Origin: JAVVFH01 sp032250585
GTDB lineage: Bacteria > Pseudomonadota > Gammaproteobacteria > Xanthomonadales > SZUA-36
Direction: 5' to 3'
DNA: 13,586 nt
NCBI GenBank assembly: GCA_032250585.1
Contig: JAVVFH010000075.1
Location: 1-13,586 of the forward strand
A program made the translations under genes and the position numbers. Shown here piece by piece: positions 8,485-13,586 of the stretch (the first letter of the stretch is position 1; every line of letters begins with the position of its first letter). The notes under the pieces are model-generated. The model did not search any database and was not told the DNA's origin. It saw only the letters and a program-made list of their open reading frames with translations.

Positions 8485-8660
8485 TGGGTGTCTCGGATTT
8501 ATTTTGTGGGTGTCTCGGATTTTTTTACTATGCTCGGATTTTTTTACTATGGGTGTCTGTGTTCGCCTTCTGGGCGTTATGGGTGTCTGTGTTCTCCTTT
8601 CGCCTTCTGGGCGTTATGGGTGTCTGTGTTCTCCTCCTGTGTTCTCCTCTGTGTTCGCCA
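8485..8660 (+). repeat. TGGGTGTC repeat array upstream of the RAYT (array B)
   Basis: TGGGTGTC occurs five times on the plus strand, at 8485, 8507, 8550, 8580 and 8617. Nested within are two tandem 19-bp copies of CTCGGATTTTTTTACTATG (8514-8532 and 8533-8551). There are also two units of 30 and 37 bp (8548-8577 and 8578-8614) that differ by a 7-base insertion, each ending in the mini-hairpin CGCC-TTCTG-GGCG (8564-8576 and 8601-8613). A third partial unit starts at 8615. The array lies just upstream of the RAYT gene, which is transcribed away from it. It has no convincing coding capacity; open frames through it merely translate the repeats. Confidence 0.8.
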
Positions 8661-8853
8661 GCGCACAGAATGCTGACTGAGATCGGCGCACTATGGCGCG
8701 ACTGGACCCAGGTCAGCCTGGAGCATCGTGATTTACGCATCCACCCATCCCGTCAGCCGCCACGTGCGCCTGGCAGCAGGCCGGGTGTCACCGTCGCGAT
8801 GGCCAGCCCGTCACTAACAGTCGCGGCACTCCCGCGGCCTCGGAGTTCAATAG
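8661..8853. other. Non-coding gap before the DUF3185 gene
   Basis: Between the end of array B and the DUF3185 start I see no gene. CGCACAGA occurs at about 8662, echoing the core of the element found upstream of the second Crp/Fnr gene and the lmo0937-type gene, but the GTGC left half is missing here. Confidence 0.3.
8842..8845 (+). promoter_or_regulatory. Ribosome binding site of the DUF3185 gene
   Basis: GGAG lies eight bases before the ATG at 8854, supporting that start for the small protein. Confidence 0.5.
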
Positions 8854-9057
8854 ATGAATACTTCAAAACTGATTGGCATCGGATTACTGGTGTTGGGTGG
8901 AATACTGCTCTTCTTCGGGTTCAATGCTACGAGCTCGCCGATGGAGGAGCTCGGTGAAACCCTTACCGGCAAGTACTCCGATGAAACGATGATGTACCTG
9001 ATTGCCGGCGGCGTCGCTGCCGCAGCCGGGTTGTTCATGGTGGTCAGGAAAGGCTGA
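8854..9057 (+). CDS. DUF3185-family small membrane protein
   Basis: The 67-residue product resembles DUF3185 proteins, whose function is unknown. Two hydrophobic segments are clear: residues 5-24 (LIGIGLLVLGGILLFFGFNA) and about 47-64 (MYLIAGGVAAAAGLFMVV). They are joined by a short polar loop (SSPMEELGETLTGKYSDETM) and followed by a basic RKG tail, giving a two-helix inner-membrane hairpin. A GGAG ribosome site precedes the ATG. The 16-bp palindrome at 9070-9085, just after the stop, may end transcription. Such proteins often sit among stress-linked small membrane genes, as here. The family match is moderately secure; no biochemical role can be assigned. Confidence 0.8.
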   Translation: MNTSKLIGIGLLVLGGILLFFGFNATSSPMEELGETLTGKYSDETMMYLIAGGVAAAAGLFMVVRKG

Positions 9058-9069
9058 GCCGTAGCCGGA

Positions 9070-9085
9070 TTTCCGGCGCCGGAAA
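9070..9085 (+). terminator. Palindrome after the DUF3185 gene, possible terminator
   Basis: TTTCCGGCGCCGGAAA is a perfect 16-bp palindrome beginning 13 bases after the DUF3185 stop. A folded RNA would have a short GC stem but no following U-run, so intrinsic termination is uncertain. Confidence 0.3.
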
Positions 9086-9350
9086 CTGGAGCATGATGAA
9101 CCTGCAGCCAGGCCTGACCCGGTGGTATGGGCGGCCTCCGGAATTCTCATTCGCCTCATGCCAGGGCTGCCAACCTCTTTGTCGCCATTTAGCTGATCCT
9201 CGTTGGGCTGATTGGTCTGTCGGGCTCGGGTAACCCGAGCCTCTGAAGATCAGGCCAGGATTTCGTCTCAGGTACGCACTCGAAGCAGGAGGCTGAGTGC
9301 GCGCCAGCAGCCATTTCCGTTTCAATCAAAACCATCAGGAATAATTCAGC
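9086..9350. other. Non-coding stretch with an inverted repeat
   Basis: No convincing gene is seen here on either strand. An inverted repeat GGCTCGGG-TAA-CCCGAGCC (9223-9241, 8-bp stem, 3-base loop) is the only clear structure. It lacks a U-run, so it may be a structured leader element, a protein site or a weak terminator. Confidence 0.35.
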
Positions 9351-9470
9351 ATGAATATGAAAGCAGCTTTCTCCGCGCCCGCACTGGACCGCGTCCTGTC
9401 CGGTGCACACCGCGGCGTCGAGGCCGCTGGCGAGCCACGTACCCCGCGCCCCGTCGTGGCCCATGATTAG
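9351..9470 (+). CDS. 39-residue ORF, possibly a truncated small protein
   Basis: ATG at 9351 follows CAGGA at about ten bases and opens a 39-codon frame starting MNMKAAFSAPALDRVLSGAH. The first 25 or so residues resemble the amphipathic start of small alanine-rich proteins of the ALDRV...AHxxVD type that end in a membrane helix. Here the remaining residues (EPRTPRPVVAHD) break the pattern and no membrane helix follows. The ORF may be a remnant cut by a deletion, or a leader peptide for the permease gene downstream, whose candidate ATG at 9463 overlaps its end. The family suggestion comes from memory of similar sequences and is weak. Confidence 0.35.
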   Translation: MNMKAAFSAPALDRVLSGAHRGVEAAGEPRTPRPVVAHD

Positions 9471-9519
9471 CCCGGGCGATTCAGTCCGGCGTTCGGGCGG
9501 CAACGAAGCCGGCCTCACC

Positions 9520-10683
9520 ATGGAGACTGCGGATCCGACGCGGGTATTGGCCCCGGCAAAAACGCCTGGTGAATCAATGCCGCTGCTGCACGCACCGGGC
9601 AGTTTGCGCAGCGGCGCATTACTGATTATTGCGGTGCTGATCAGCCTCGCGGCGTTGCGCTATGCCGCCGTGGTTATCGTTCCGCTGGTGCTGGGTGTTC
9701 TGCTCAGTTATGCGCTGACACCCGTCATCAACCTCCTGGTGCGGCTGCACCTGCCGCGCGCGCTTGCTGCTGCCCTGTTGATGGCGAGCATCGTGGGCGG
9801 CATGGGCACCGTAGCCTATTCGCTCAAAGACGACACGGTTGCGTTGATCGAAACCTTGCCGGAGGTCGCCCAGAAACTGCGCCGCGCCTTTGATCTGCAG
9901 ACCGAGCAGGGCTCCATTGGCACCATCGACAAGGTGCAAAGGGTCGCCAGCGAGCTCGAGCGCACAGCTCAGGAAAGTAACGAGGATCCGGAACCCGATC
10001 GCGATGTGGCCAAGGTGCAGATCGAGAAGCCCAAATTCAATGTGATGGACTACCTGTTGCCCGGCACACTCAGCCTGGCGGCGGTAGCGGGGGAGGCCAT
10101 CGTCGTCCTGTTCGTGGCGTTTTTCCTGCTGGCGGCGGGTAACAACTTCAGGCGCAAGATGGTGCGGCTCGCCGGCCCTACGCTCACCGAGAAAAAATTC
10201 ACCGTGCAGGCCCTGGACGAAATTGGCGCGCAAATCCAACGCTATCTGCAAGTGCAGATCTTCACCAGCGCGCTGGTTGGCACGGCCACGTGGTTGGCGT
10301 TCGAGTGGATCGGCATGGAACACGCCGCGGTGTGGGGTATCCTCACCTTCGTGCTCAACTTCATCCCCTACCTGGGCAGCATTATCGCCAGCGGTGCGGC
10401 GATGCTTTTCGGCTTCGCCCAGTTCAGCTCGATCGAGATGGCACTGCTGATCGGTGGGGTTACCCTGGGCATCAACAGCGTTGAAGGTTATATGCTGACT
10501 CCCTGGCTGACCAGCCGGGCCAGTCGCATGAACCCGGTGGCGGTGTTCGCCGGCGTGCTTGCCTGGGGCTGGCTGTGGGGCGTCTGGGGCCTGTTCCTGG
10601 GGGTGCCGATCCTGATGGTGATCAAGGTGGTCTGTGACCGCGTCGATGAATTCAAACCGCTCGGTGAACTGCTGGGCGAATGA
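9520..10683 (+). CDS. AI-2E family transporter (PF01594-type permease)
   Basis: This is a polytopic inner-membrane protein of the AI-2E/UPF0118 permease family, whose members include the TqsA autoinducer exporter, several Na+/H+ antiporters and many uncharacterised proteins. From ATG 9520 the product has 387 residues; an in-frame ATG at 9463 would add 19, and neither has a clear ribosome site. An N-terminal hydrophobic pair (ALLIIAVLISLAALRYAAVV and IVPLVLGVLLSYALTPVINL) precedes a long soluble segment (about 110-190). The core helices follow with family signatures: VLFVAFFLLAAGNNFRRKM, FVLNFIPYLGSIIASG, and the C-terminal VAVFAGVLAWGWLWGVWG with FLGVPILMVIKVVCD. The acidic insert ESNEDPEPDRD sits in the soluble part. 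The substrate cannot be deduced from sequence. Confidence 0.88.
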   Translation: METADPTRVLAPAKTPGESMPLLHAPGSLRSGALLIIAVLISLAALRYAAVVIVPLVLGVLLSYALTPVINLLVRLHLPRALAAALLMASIVGGMGTVAYSLKDDTVALIETLPEVAQKLRRAFDLQTEQGSIGTIDKVQRVASELERTAQESNEDPEPDRDVAKVQIEKPKFNVMDYLLPGTLSLAAVAGEAIVVLFVAFFLLAAGNNFRRKMVRLAGPTLTEKKFTVQALDEIGAQIQRYLQVQIFTSALVGTATWLAFEWIGMEHAAVWGILTFVLNFIPYLGSIIASGAAMLFGFAQFSSIEMALLIGGVTLGINSVEGYMLTPWLTSRASRMNPVAVFAGVLAWGWLWGVWGLFLGVPILMVIKVVCDRVDEFKPLGELLGE

Positions 10684-10789
10684 TCAAGCGCGAAAACGGG
10701 TAAGTGCAGCTGGGGTCGCGCTCAAGGGCTGCATGGCACGTGCGCGGCTGCCTACTGTCTGCGCATCCGGCCTTGAATCAGGTCTGTGT

Positions 10790-10803
10790 GTGCTAGAGTA
10801 CAT
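10790..10803 (+). promoter_or_regulatory. Weak GTGC-N6-ACAT site upstream of the first Crp/Fnr gene
   Basis: GTGC-TAGAGT-ACAT lies 61 bases before the ATG. It has the spacing of the stronger GTGC-N6-GCAC elements at 11685 and 12611 but only half matches on the right arm. TTGAAT at 10773 with TAGAGT at 10794 could be a promoter, although the 15-base spacer is short. Confidence 0.2.
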
Positions 10804-10863
10804 AGTCGCACTGCCGAGCAGGCGTTCCAGCGTTGGAAGCAGCCCGAAGATGAAGCGTGGAGA

Positions 10864-11622
10864 ATGACGATCACCAAACCCCCCATACCACCAGCAGGTC
10901 CCACACCCACACTGCTGGACAACAGGTTACTGGCCGCCTTGCCGGCTGAAGCCAAGGAACACCTGTTTCCTCACATGAAGCTGGTGGACCTTCCGCTGGG
11001 CAAAGTGCTGTACGAATCCGGTGACACGCTGCAATTCGTCTACTTTCCCACCGACGCCATCGTGTCGCTGCTCTACGTGATGGAAAATGGCGCATCGGCG
11101 GAAATTTCCGTGGTGGGCAACGAGGGTGTTGTCGGAATCGCGGTCTTCATGGGCGGCGAAAGCACTCCCAGCCGGGCCATTGTGCAGAGCGCCGGCTCCG
11201 CATTCTCGCTGTCATCGCAACGGCTCAGGAACGAGTTCAACGGGTTTAACGACATGCGCATGCTGATGCTGCGCTATACCCAGTCACTGATCACGCAAAT
11301 GTCCCAGACGGCCGTTTGCAACCGCCACCATTCAATTGATCAACAGCTTTGCCGCTGGCTGCTGCTTTCACTGGATCGCCTTTCGGGCAACAAACTGGTA
11401 ATGACCCAGGAGTTGATCGCCAACATGCTGGGTGTCCGTCGCGAAGGCGTGACGGAGGCTGCCGGCGAACTGCAGGATCTCGGCATCATCGAGTATCACC
11501 GCGGCAAAATCACGGTGCTCGACCGGCCCAGGCTCGAGAAACTTTCGTGCGAATGTTATGCCGTCGTTAAAAGAGAAACCGACCGCCTGCAGGCTTACAT
11601 ACCACTGGACCAGCGCAACTGA
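10864..11622 (+). CDS. Crp/Fnr-family transcriptional regulator (first copy)
   Basis: This is a cytoplasmic regulator with an N-terminal cyclic-nucleotide-binding-like beta barrel and a C-terminal helix-turn-helix. The 252-residue product starts at ATG 10864, since the upstream in-frame extension to 10786 is unlike the family. The barrel spans about residues 18-140 (NRLLAALPAEAKEHLF, then YFPTDAIVSLLYVMENG and VVGNEGVVGIAVFMGG). The HTH is near 178-205 (TQELIANMLGVRREGVTEAA), and the C-terminal LSCECYAVV motif marks this proteobacterial subgroup. The residues that bind cAMP in E. coli CRP are not evident, and no FNR-type cysteine cluster is seen. The ligand is therefore unknown. It is followed about 150 bases later by a paralogue. 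A degenerate GTGC-N6-ACAT sequence at 10790-10803 may be an autoregulatory site. Confidence 0.85.
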   Translation: MTITKPPIPPAGPTPTLLDNRLLAALPAEAKEHLFPHMKLVDLPLGKVLYESGDTLQFVYFPTDAIVSLLYVMENGASAEISVVGNEGVVGIAVFMGGESTPSRAIVQSAGSAFSLSSQRLRNEFNGFNDMRMLMLRYTQSLITQMSQTAVCNRHHSIDQQLCRWLLLSLDRLSGNKLVMTQELIANMLGVRREGVTEAAGELQDLGIIEYHRGKITVLDRPRLEKLSCECYAVVKRETDRLQAYIPLDQRN

Positions 11623-11683
11623 GCCCGCCGGGGGGCTGCGCTCCGGTTCTTGTGCCCCGGTCCTGAACCCAATAAATGCCCTT

Positions 11684-11701
11684 GGTGCTGTAGCGCACAG
11701 A
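11684..11701 (+). promoter_or_regulatory. Shared 18-bp element, copy 1 (GTGC-N6-GCAC)
   Basis: GGTGCTGTAGCGCACAGA matches the element at 12610-12627 at 17 of 18 positions. Its palindromic core GTGC-N6-GCAC has the half-site spacing of a CRP-type operator (GTG-N8-CAC). It stands between the two Crp/Fnr genes, about 93 bases before the best 5' extension of the second. It could be an operator for either regulator or a promoter element. Confidence 0.5.
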
Positions 11702-11777
11702 ACATCGCGTTGAGGGCACGTAGTCTCGGCTTCTACAGGTCTCGCAGCTAACGCTTTTGCCGTGATTGGTCGTCGTC

Positions 11778-12547
11778 GTGCTGCGTGATAATGATTTCTC
11801 CGTCAATCCGGGGCGTACCCCATCAATCACCTGATCGCCGGCTTGCCATCGAAAGAACGGGAGCGGATTCTGCACTCGGTCAAAGCCGTGGAACTGGTCG
11901 CGGGAACAATCCTGTGTGAGGCCGATGAACCGTTCAAATACGCGTACTTTCCACTGACCAGCCTGATTTCGCTGGTGGCCGCCACGAGCGGCCATTCCCC
12001 ACTAGGGCTGGCGATGATCGGCAGCGAAGGCTTGCTGGGGGCTACTTTGGCAATGGGGATCAACACGCCCCGGTTGCGGGCGGTGGTCCATGGTTCCGGC
12101 ACTGCGCTGCGCGTTTCCGCCGCGCCAATGCGGCGCATGTTGCGCGAGAGTCCGGGCCTGGTTCATGCGCTCCACCGTTATTCCTATGTGCTGATGGGGC
12201 AACTGGTCCAGACCGCAGCCTGCAATTCGTTCCACGATGTCGAAACGCGGCTGGCGCGATGGTTGCTCATGACGGACGACCGCGCCACATCGGACGGATT
12301 CCATCTCACGCACCAGATGCTCGCCGACTTACTCGGCGTGCAAAGAAGTGCCGTCACCATTGCCGCCGGTAAGCTTCAGCACAAAAAAATCATCGGTTAT
12401 ACGCGCGGATATGTCAGCATTTTGTCCCGCATCGGGTTGGAAGCCGCGTCCTGTGAATGTTACGCAAAACAGGTGAAGGATCATGCCCGCCAGTTTGCGT
12501 ATAAACGGAAGAAAAAAAGAAACGAATCAATGGCTCCATCCGCCTGA
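11778..12547 (+). CDS. Crp/Fnr-family transcriptional regulator (second copy), 5' end apparently frameshifted
   Basis: The C-terminal 234 codons are intact from TTG 11843 and give a Crp/Fnr-type protein. The barrel (FKYAYFPLTSLISLVAATSG, MIGSEGLLGATLAMG) is followed by an HTH (LTHQMLADLLGVQRSAVTIA) and the ASCECYAKQ tail motif shared with the upstream paralogue; the end is very basic (KRKKKRNE). The paralogue's start NRLLAALPAEAKEHLF aligns with NHLIAGLPSKERERIL, whose first part lies before that TTG, and no ATG, GTG or TTG precedes it in frame. The neighbouring frame reads from GTG 11778 as VLRDNDFSVNPGRTP and joins the gene if one base is added in the C-run near 11817-11821. Thus either a one-base deletion, a sequencing error, or an unusual start is present. 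The entry spans from GTG 11778; the uninterrupted part begins at 11843. Confidence 0.75.
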
Positions 12548-12609
12548 TGCAAAGCATGCCAGTCTGGATTTCTCCGTTTGCTGGCCGCGACCGTCCGTGC
12601 CGCTCCATC

Positions 12610-12627
12610 GGTGCTGTACCGCACAGA
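12610..12627 (+). promoter_or_regulatory. Shared 18-bp element, copy 2 (GTGC-N6-GCAC)
   Basis: GGTGCTGTACCGCACAGA lies about 84 bases before the GTG start of the lmo0937-type gene. It differs from copy 1 at one position, inside the N6 spacer. Similar placement before two neighbouring genes suggests a common regulator or promoter type. Confidence 0.5.
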
Positions 12628-12710
12628 TGGCCACACCGCGAAGGCTCATACTCCAGTCTTGGCGGCCTTGACCAATTGAAGCCGCCGACACACCCAAAGG
12701 AGCGCCAACC

Positions 12711-12860
12711 GTGCTGTATACCATTGCTGTCATTCTTCTTGTCCTGTGGGCCCTCGGGCTCGTCTCCGGCACCACCATCGGCGGATTCGTGCACGTGCTG
12801 TTGGTCATCGCAGTGATCATGGTGCTGTTGCAACTTATCAGTGGTCGCCGTGGGCTTTAG
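12711..12860 (+). CDS. lmo0937-type small membrane protein (GTG start)
   Basis: I translated a 49-residue frame from GTG 12711 to TAG 12858-12860. AAAGGAG at 12696-12702 gives an excellent ribosome site, which fixes the non-ATG start. The product begins MLYTIAVILLVLWALGLVSG and continues with a second hydrophobic segment (VHVLLVIAVIMVLLQLI) before a basic GRRGL end. This two-helix pattern with the central TTIGGFVHVLLVIA stretch is characteristic of the lmo0937 family of small membrane proteins, of unknown function. The shared 18-bp GTGC-N6-GCAC element lies upstream, suggesting control by the neighbouring Crp/Fnr proteins. The gene is short enough to be missed by automatic callers. Confidence 0.85.
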   Translation: MLYTIAVILLVLWALGLVSGTTIGGFVHVLLVIAVIMVLLQLISGRRGL

Positions 12861-13079
12861 CCGTGCTGTCGGGGCCATGCCCTGATGGCGGCCGCGCAGC
12901 CCGCGCCCGGACCTTTCAGTAGGGCTGGCTGCGCGGCATTGTCCCAGCTGCGTAAACTGCTTCCGTTTACGGCGGACGCGGTCCATCGCGCATTGCGTGC
13001 AGGCGGGCAGGGAATTTACCACCAGGACGGGCCCCCCACCGACAGGGCCGTCCGCCCCGCCACGGTGCCAACGTAAACG
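12861..13079. other. Non-coding stretch with two hairpins
   Basis: No convincing gene is present. CGTAAAC-TGCTTCC-GTTTACG (12951-12971) can form a 7-bp stem with a 7-base loop. A stronger GC-rich hairpin runs from GGACGG (13025-13030) to CCGTCC (13048-13053), with three further G-C pairs inside a one-base bulge. Neither is followed by a U-run. They may end transcription from the lmo0937-type gene or belong to the adjacent repeat element. Confidence 0.35.
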
Positions 13080-13148
13080 CCGCTTTGTGGGTGTCTCGAA
13101 TTTTCCCTCTCGAATTTTCCTCCGCTTTGTGGGTGTCTCGAATTTTCC
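13080..13148 (+). repeat. Two exact 27-bp TGGGTGTC repeats (array C)
   Basis: Bases 13080-13106 and 13122-13148 are identical over 27 bp; each runs CCGCTTTG, TGGGTGTC, TCGAATTTTCC. The 15-base gap between them contains a partial copy, TCTCGAATTTTCC (13108-13120). The TGGGTGTCTCG core is the same as in the first two copies of array B next to the RAYT gene. This is therefore a detached copy of that repeat family, just upstream of the antiporter gene. Confidence 0.85.
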
Positions 13149-13235
13149 GGAGTTTGCGGATCCTTTATCCGACAGAGACAGCCGTTCCAAACCGGGTTAT
13201 CCTGCCAGAATGTCCCCTCCGCTTGACCCGAAGCA

Positions 13236-13586
13236 TTGAGTTACTGGACCGGCGCGCTGATTGCACTGCTGTTCCTGGCCTTTGCGCTGGGCAGCCGCAA
13301 GCTCTCGCATTCGATGGTGACCGGGCCGATGCTGTTTGCCGGTTTCGGGTTCATTATCGGTCCCCAGGTGCTGGGTCTGGTCGAAATCGAAATCTCCAAC
13401 CGCACGATCCATGCGATTGCCGAAATCACCCTGCTGATTGTGCTGTTCACCGACGCCGCGGGCGCCGACTTGAAGCTCTTCCGGCAGTCCCGCAACCTGC
13501 CGTTGCGAATGCTGCTCATCGGGATGCCGCTGACGGTCGGCCTGGGTACGCTTGCGGCACTGGGTCTGTTTCCTCACTGGTCGCTT
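13236..13586 (+). CDS. NhaP-type cation:proton antiporter, N-terminal part (cut by window edge)
   Basis: The frame is open from TTG 13236 to the window end (117 codons). The translation gives hydrophobic helices (ALIALLFLAFALGSRKLS, MLFAGFGFIIGPQVLGLV, IAEITLLIVLFTDAAGADL) and the RNLPLRMLLIGMPLTVGLGT segment typical of CPA1/NhaP-like Na+/H+ antiporters in the inner membrane. Such proteins exchange Na+ or K+ for protons. An in-frame stop at 13224-13226 limits the start; TTG 13236 is the only start codon before the first helix, with no good ribosome site. The next ATG, at 13314, would remove helix 1. Transporter type is fairly sure; ion specificity is not. Confidence 0.82.
   Translation, partial: MSYWTGALIALLFLAFALGSRKLSHSMVTGPMLFAGFGFIIGPQVLGLVEIEISNRTIHAIAEITLLIVLFTDAAGADLKLFRQSRNLPLRMLLIGMPLTVGLGTLAALGLFPHWSL

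Noticed and set aside
8485..8660. CRISPR array
   Set aside because: Repeat units are short, unequal and adjoin or nest within one another without constant-length unique spacers, and no cas genes are present.
8089..8957. Plus-strand open frames reading through array B (repeated GVS and FW-rich peptides)
   Set aside because: They translate the tandem repeats and the antisense of the RAYT gene; their repetitive look comes from the DNA repeats.
9097..9240. Short plus-strand frame beginning MMNLQPG in the gap after DUF3185
   Set aside because: No ribosome site, no recognisable family, and it ends in an inverted repeat; judged non-coding.
11429..11436. TGGGTGTC inside the first Crp/Fnr gene
   Set aside because: It encodes part of the conserved LGVRR segment of the helix-turn-helix and has none of the repeat flanks; a chance match.
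12414..13190. 258-codon minus-strand open frame with repeated KFETPTKRR peptides
   Set aside because: It is antisense to the Crp/Fnr end and the lmo0937-type gene; the repeated peptide is the 27-bp DNA repeat in translation.

Overview
The window is proteobacterial, most likely a gammaproteobacterium. The coding regions are GC-rich, and the repertoire (AI-2E-type permease, paired Crp/Fnr regulators, DUF3185 and lmo0937-type small membrane proteins, NhaP-type antiporter, a YxH-type REP-associated transposase) fits free-living members of that group. This placement is an inference from gene content; no rRNA or other marker is present.

Left half (1-6308, minus strand): a tightly packed operon for a type I Wadjet anti-plasmid system, read right to left as jetA-jetB-jetC-jetD. 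Consecutive genes overlap by 4, 8 and 4 bases, so they are almost certainly co-translated. JetA (kleisin, DUF3375), JetB (KITE subunit, DUF4194) and JetC (SMC/MukB-like ATPase with intact Walker A, signature and Walker B motifs) form the loop-extruding motor. JetD (DUF3322 plus the start of the DUF2220/TOPRIM nuclease domain) cuts the DNA; it runs off the left edge after 291 codons.

Middle (6309-8660): a mobile, repeat-rich junction. It holds an AT-rich Wadjet leader with a candidate promoter and three TAATAACG repeats, a decayed IS30-family element with recognisable terminal inverted repeats, and a REP-associated tyrosine transposase (RAYT, HUH/Y1 family). The octamer TGGGTGTC and close variants occur on both sides of the RAYT in opposite orientations (three minus-strand copies at 6471-6557, five plus-strand copies at 8485-8624). 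Two more lie 4.5 kb away inside exact 27-bp repeats at 13080-13148. This looks like a RAYT with its own non-canonical REP-like family.

Right half (8660-13586, plus strand): chromosomal-type genes. They are a DUF3185 small membrane protein, a 39-codon possibly truncated ORF, an AI-2E-family permease, two Crp/Fnr-family regulators (the second apparently disrupted or miscalled at its 5' end), a 49-residue lmo0937-type membrane protein starting at GTG, and the beginning of an NhaP-type cation:proton antiporter that runs off the right edge. The second Crp/Fnr gene and the lmo0937-type gene share an 18-bp upstream element (GTGC-N6-GCAC core) that could be an operator for these regulators. The group reads as an envelope or stress-response neighbourhood, but that role is inferred.
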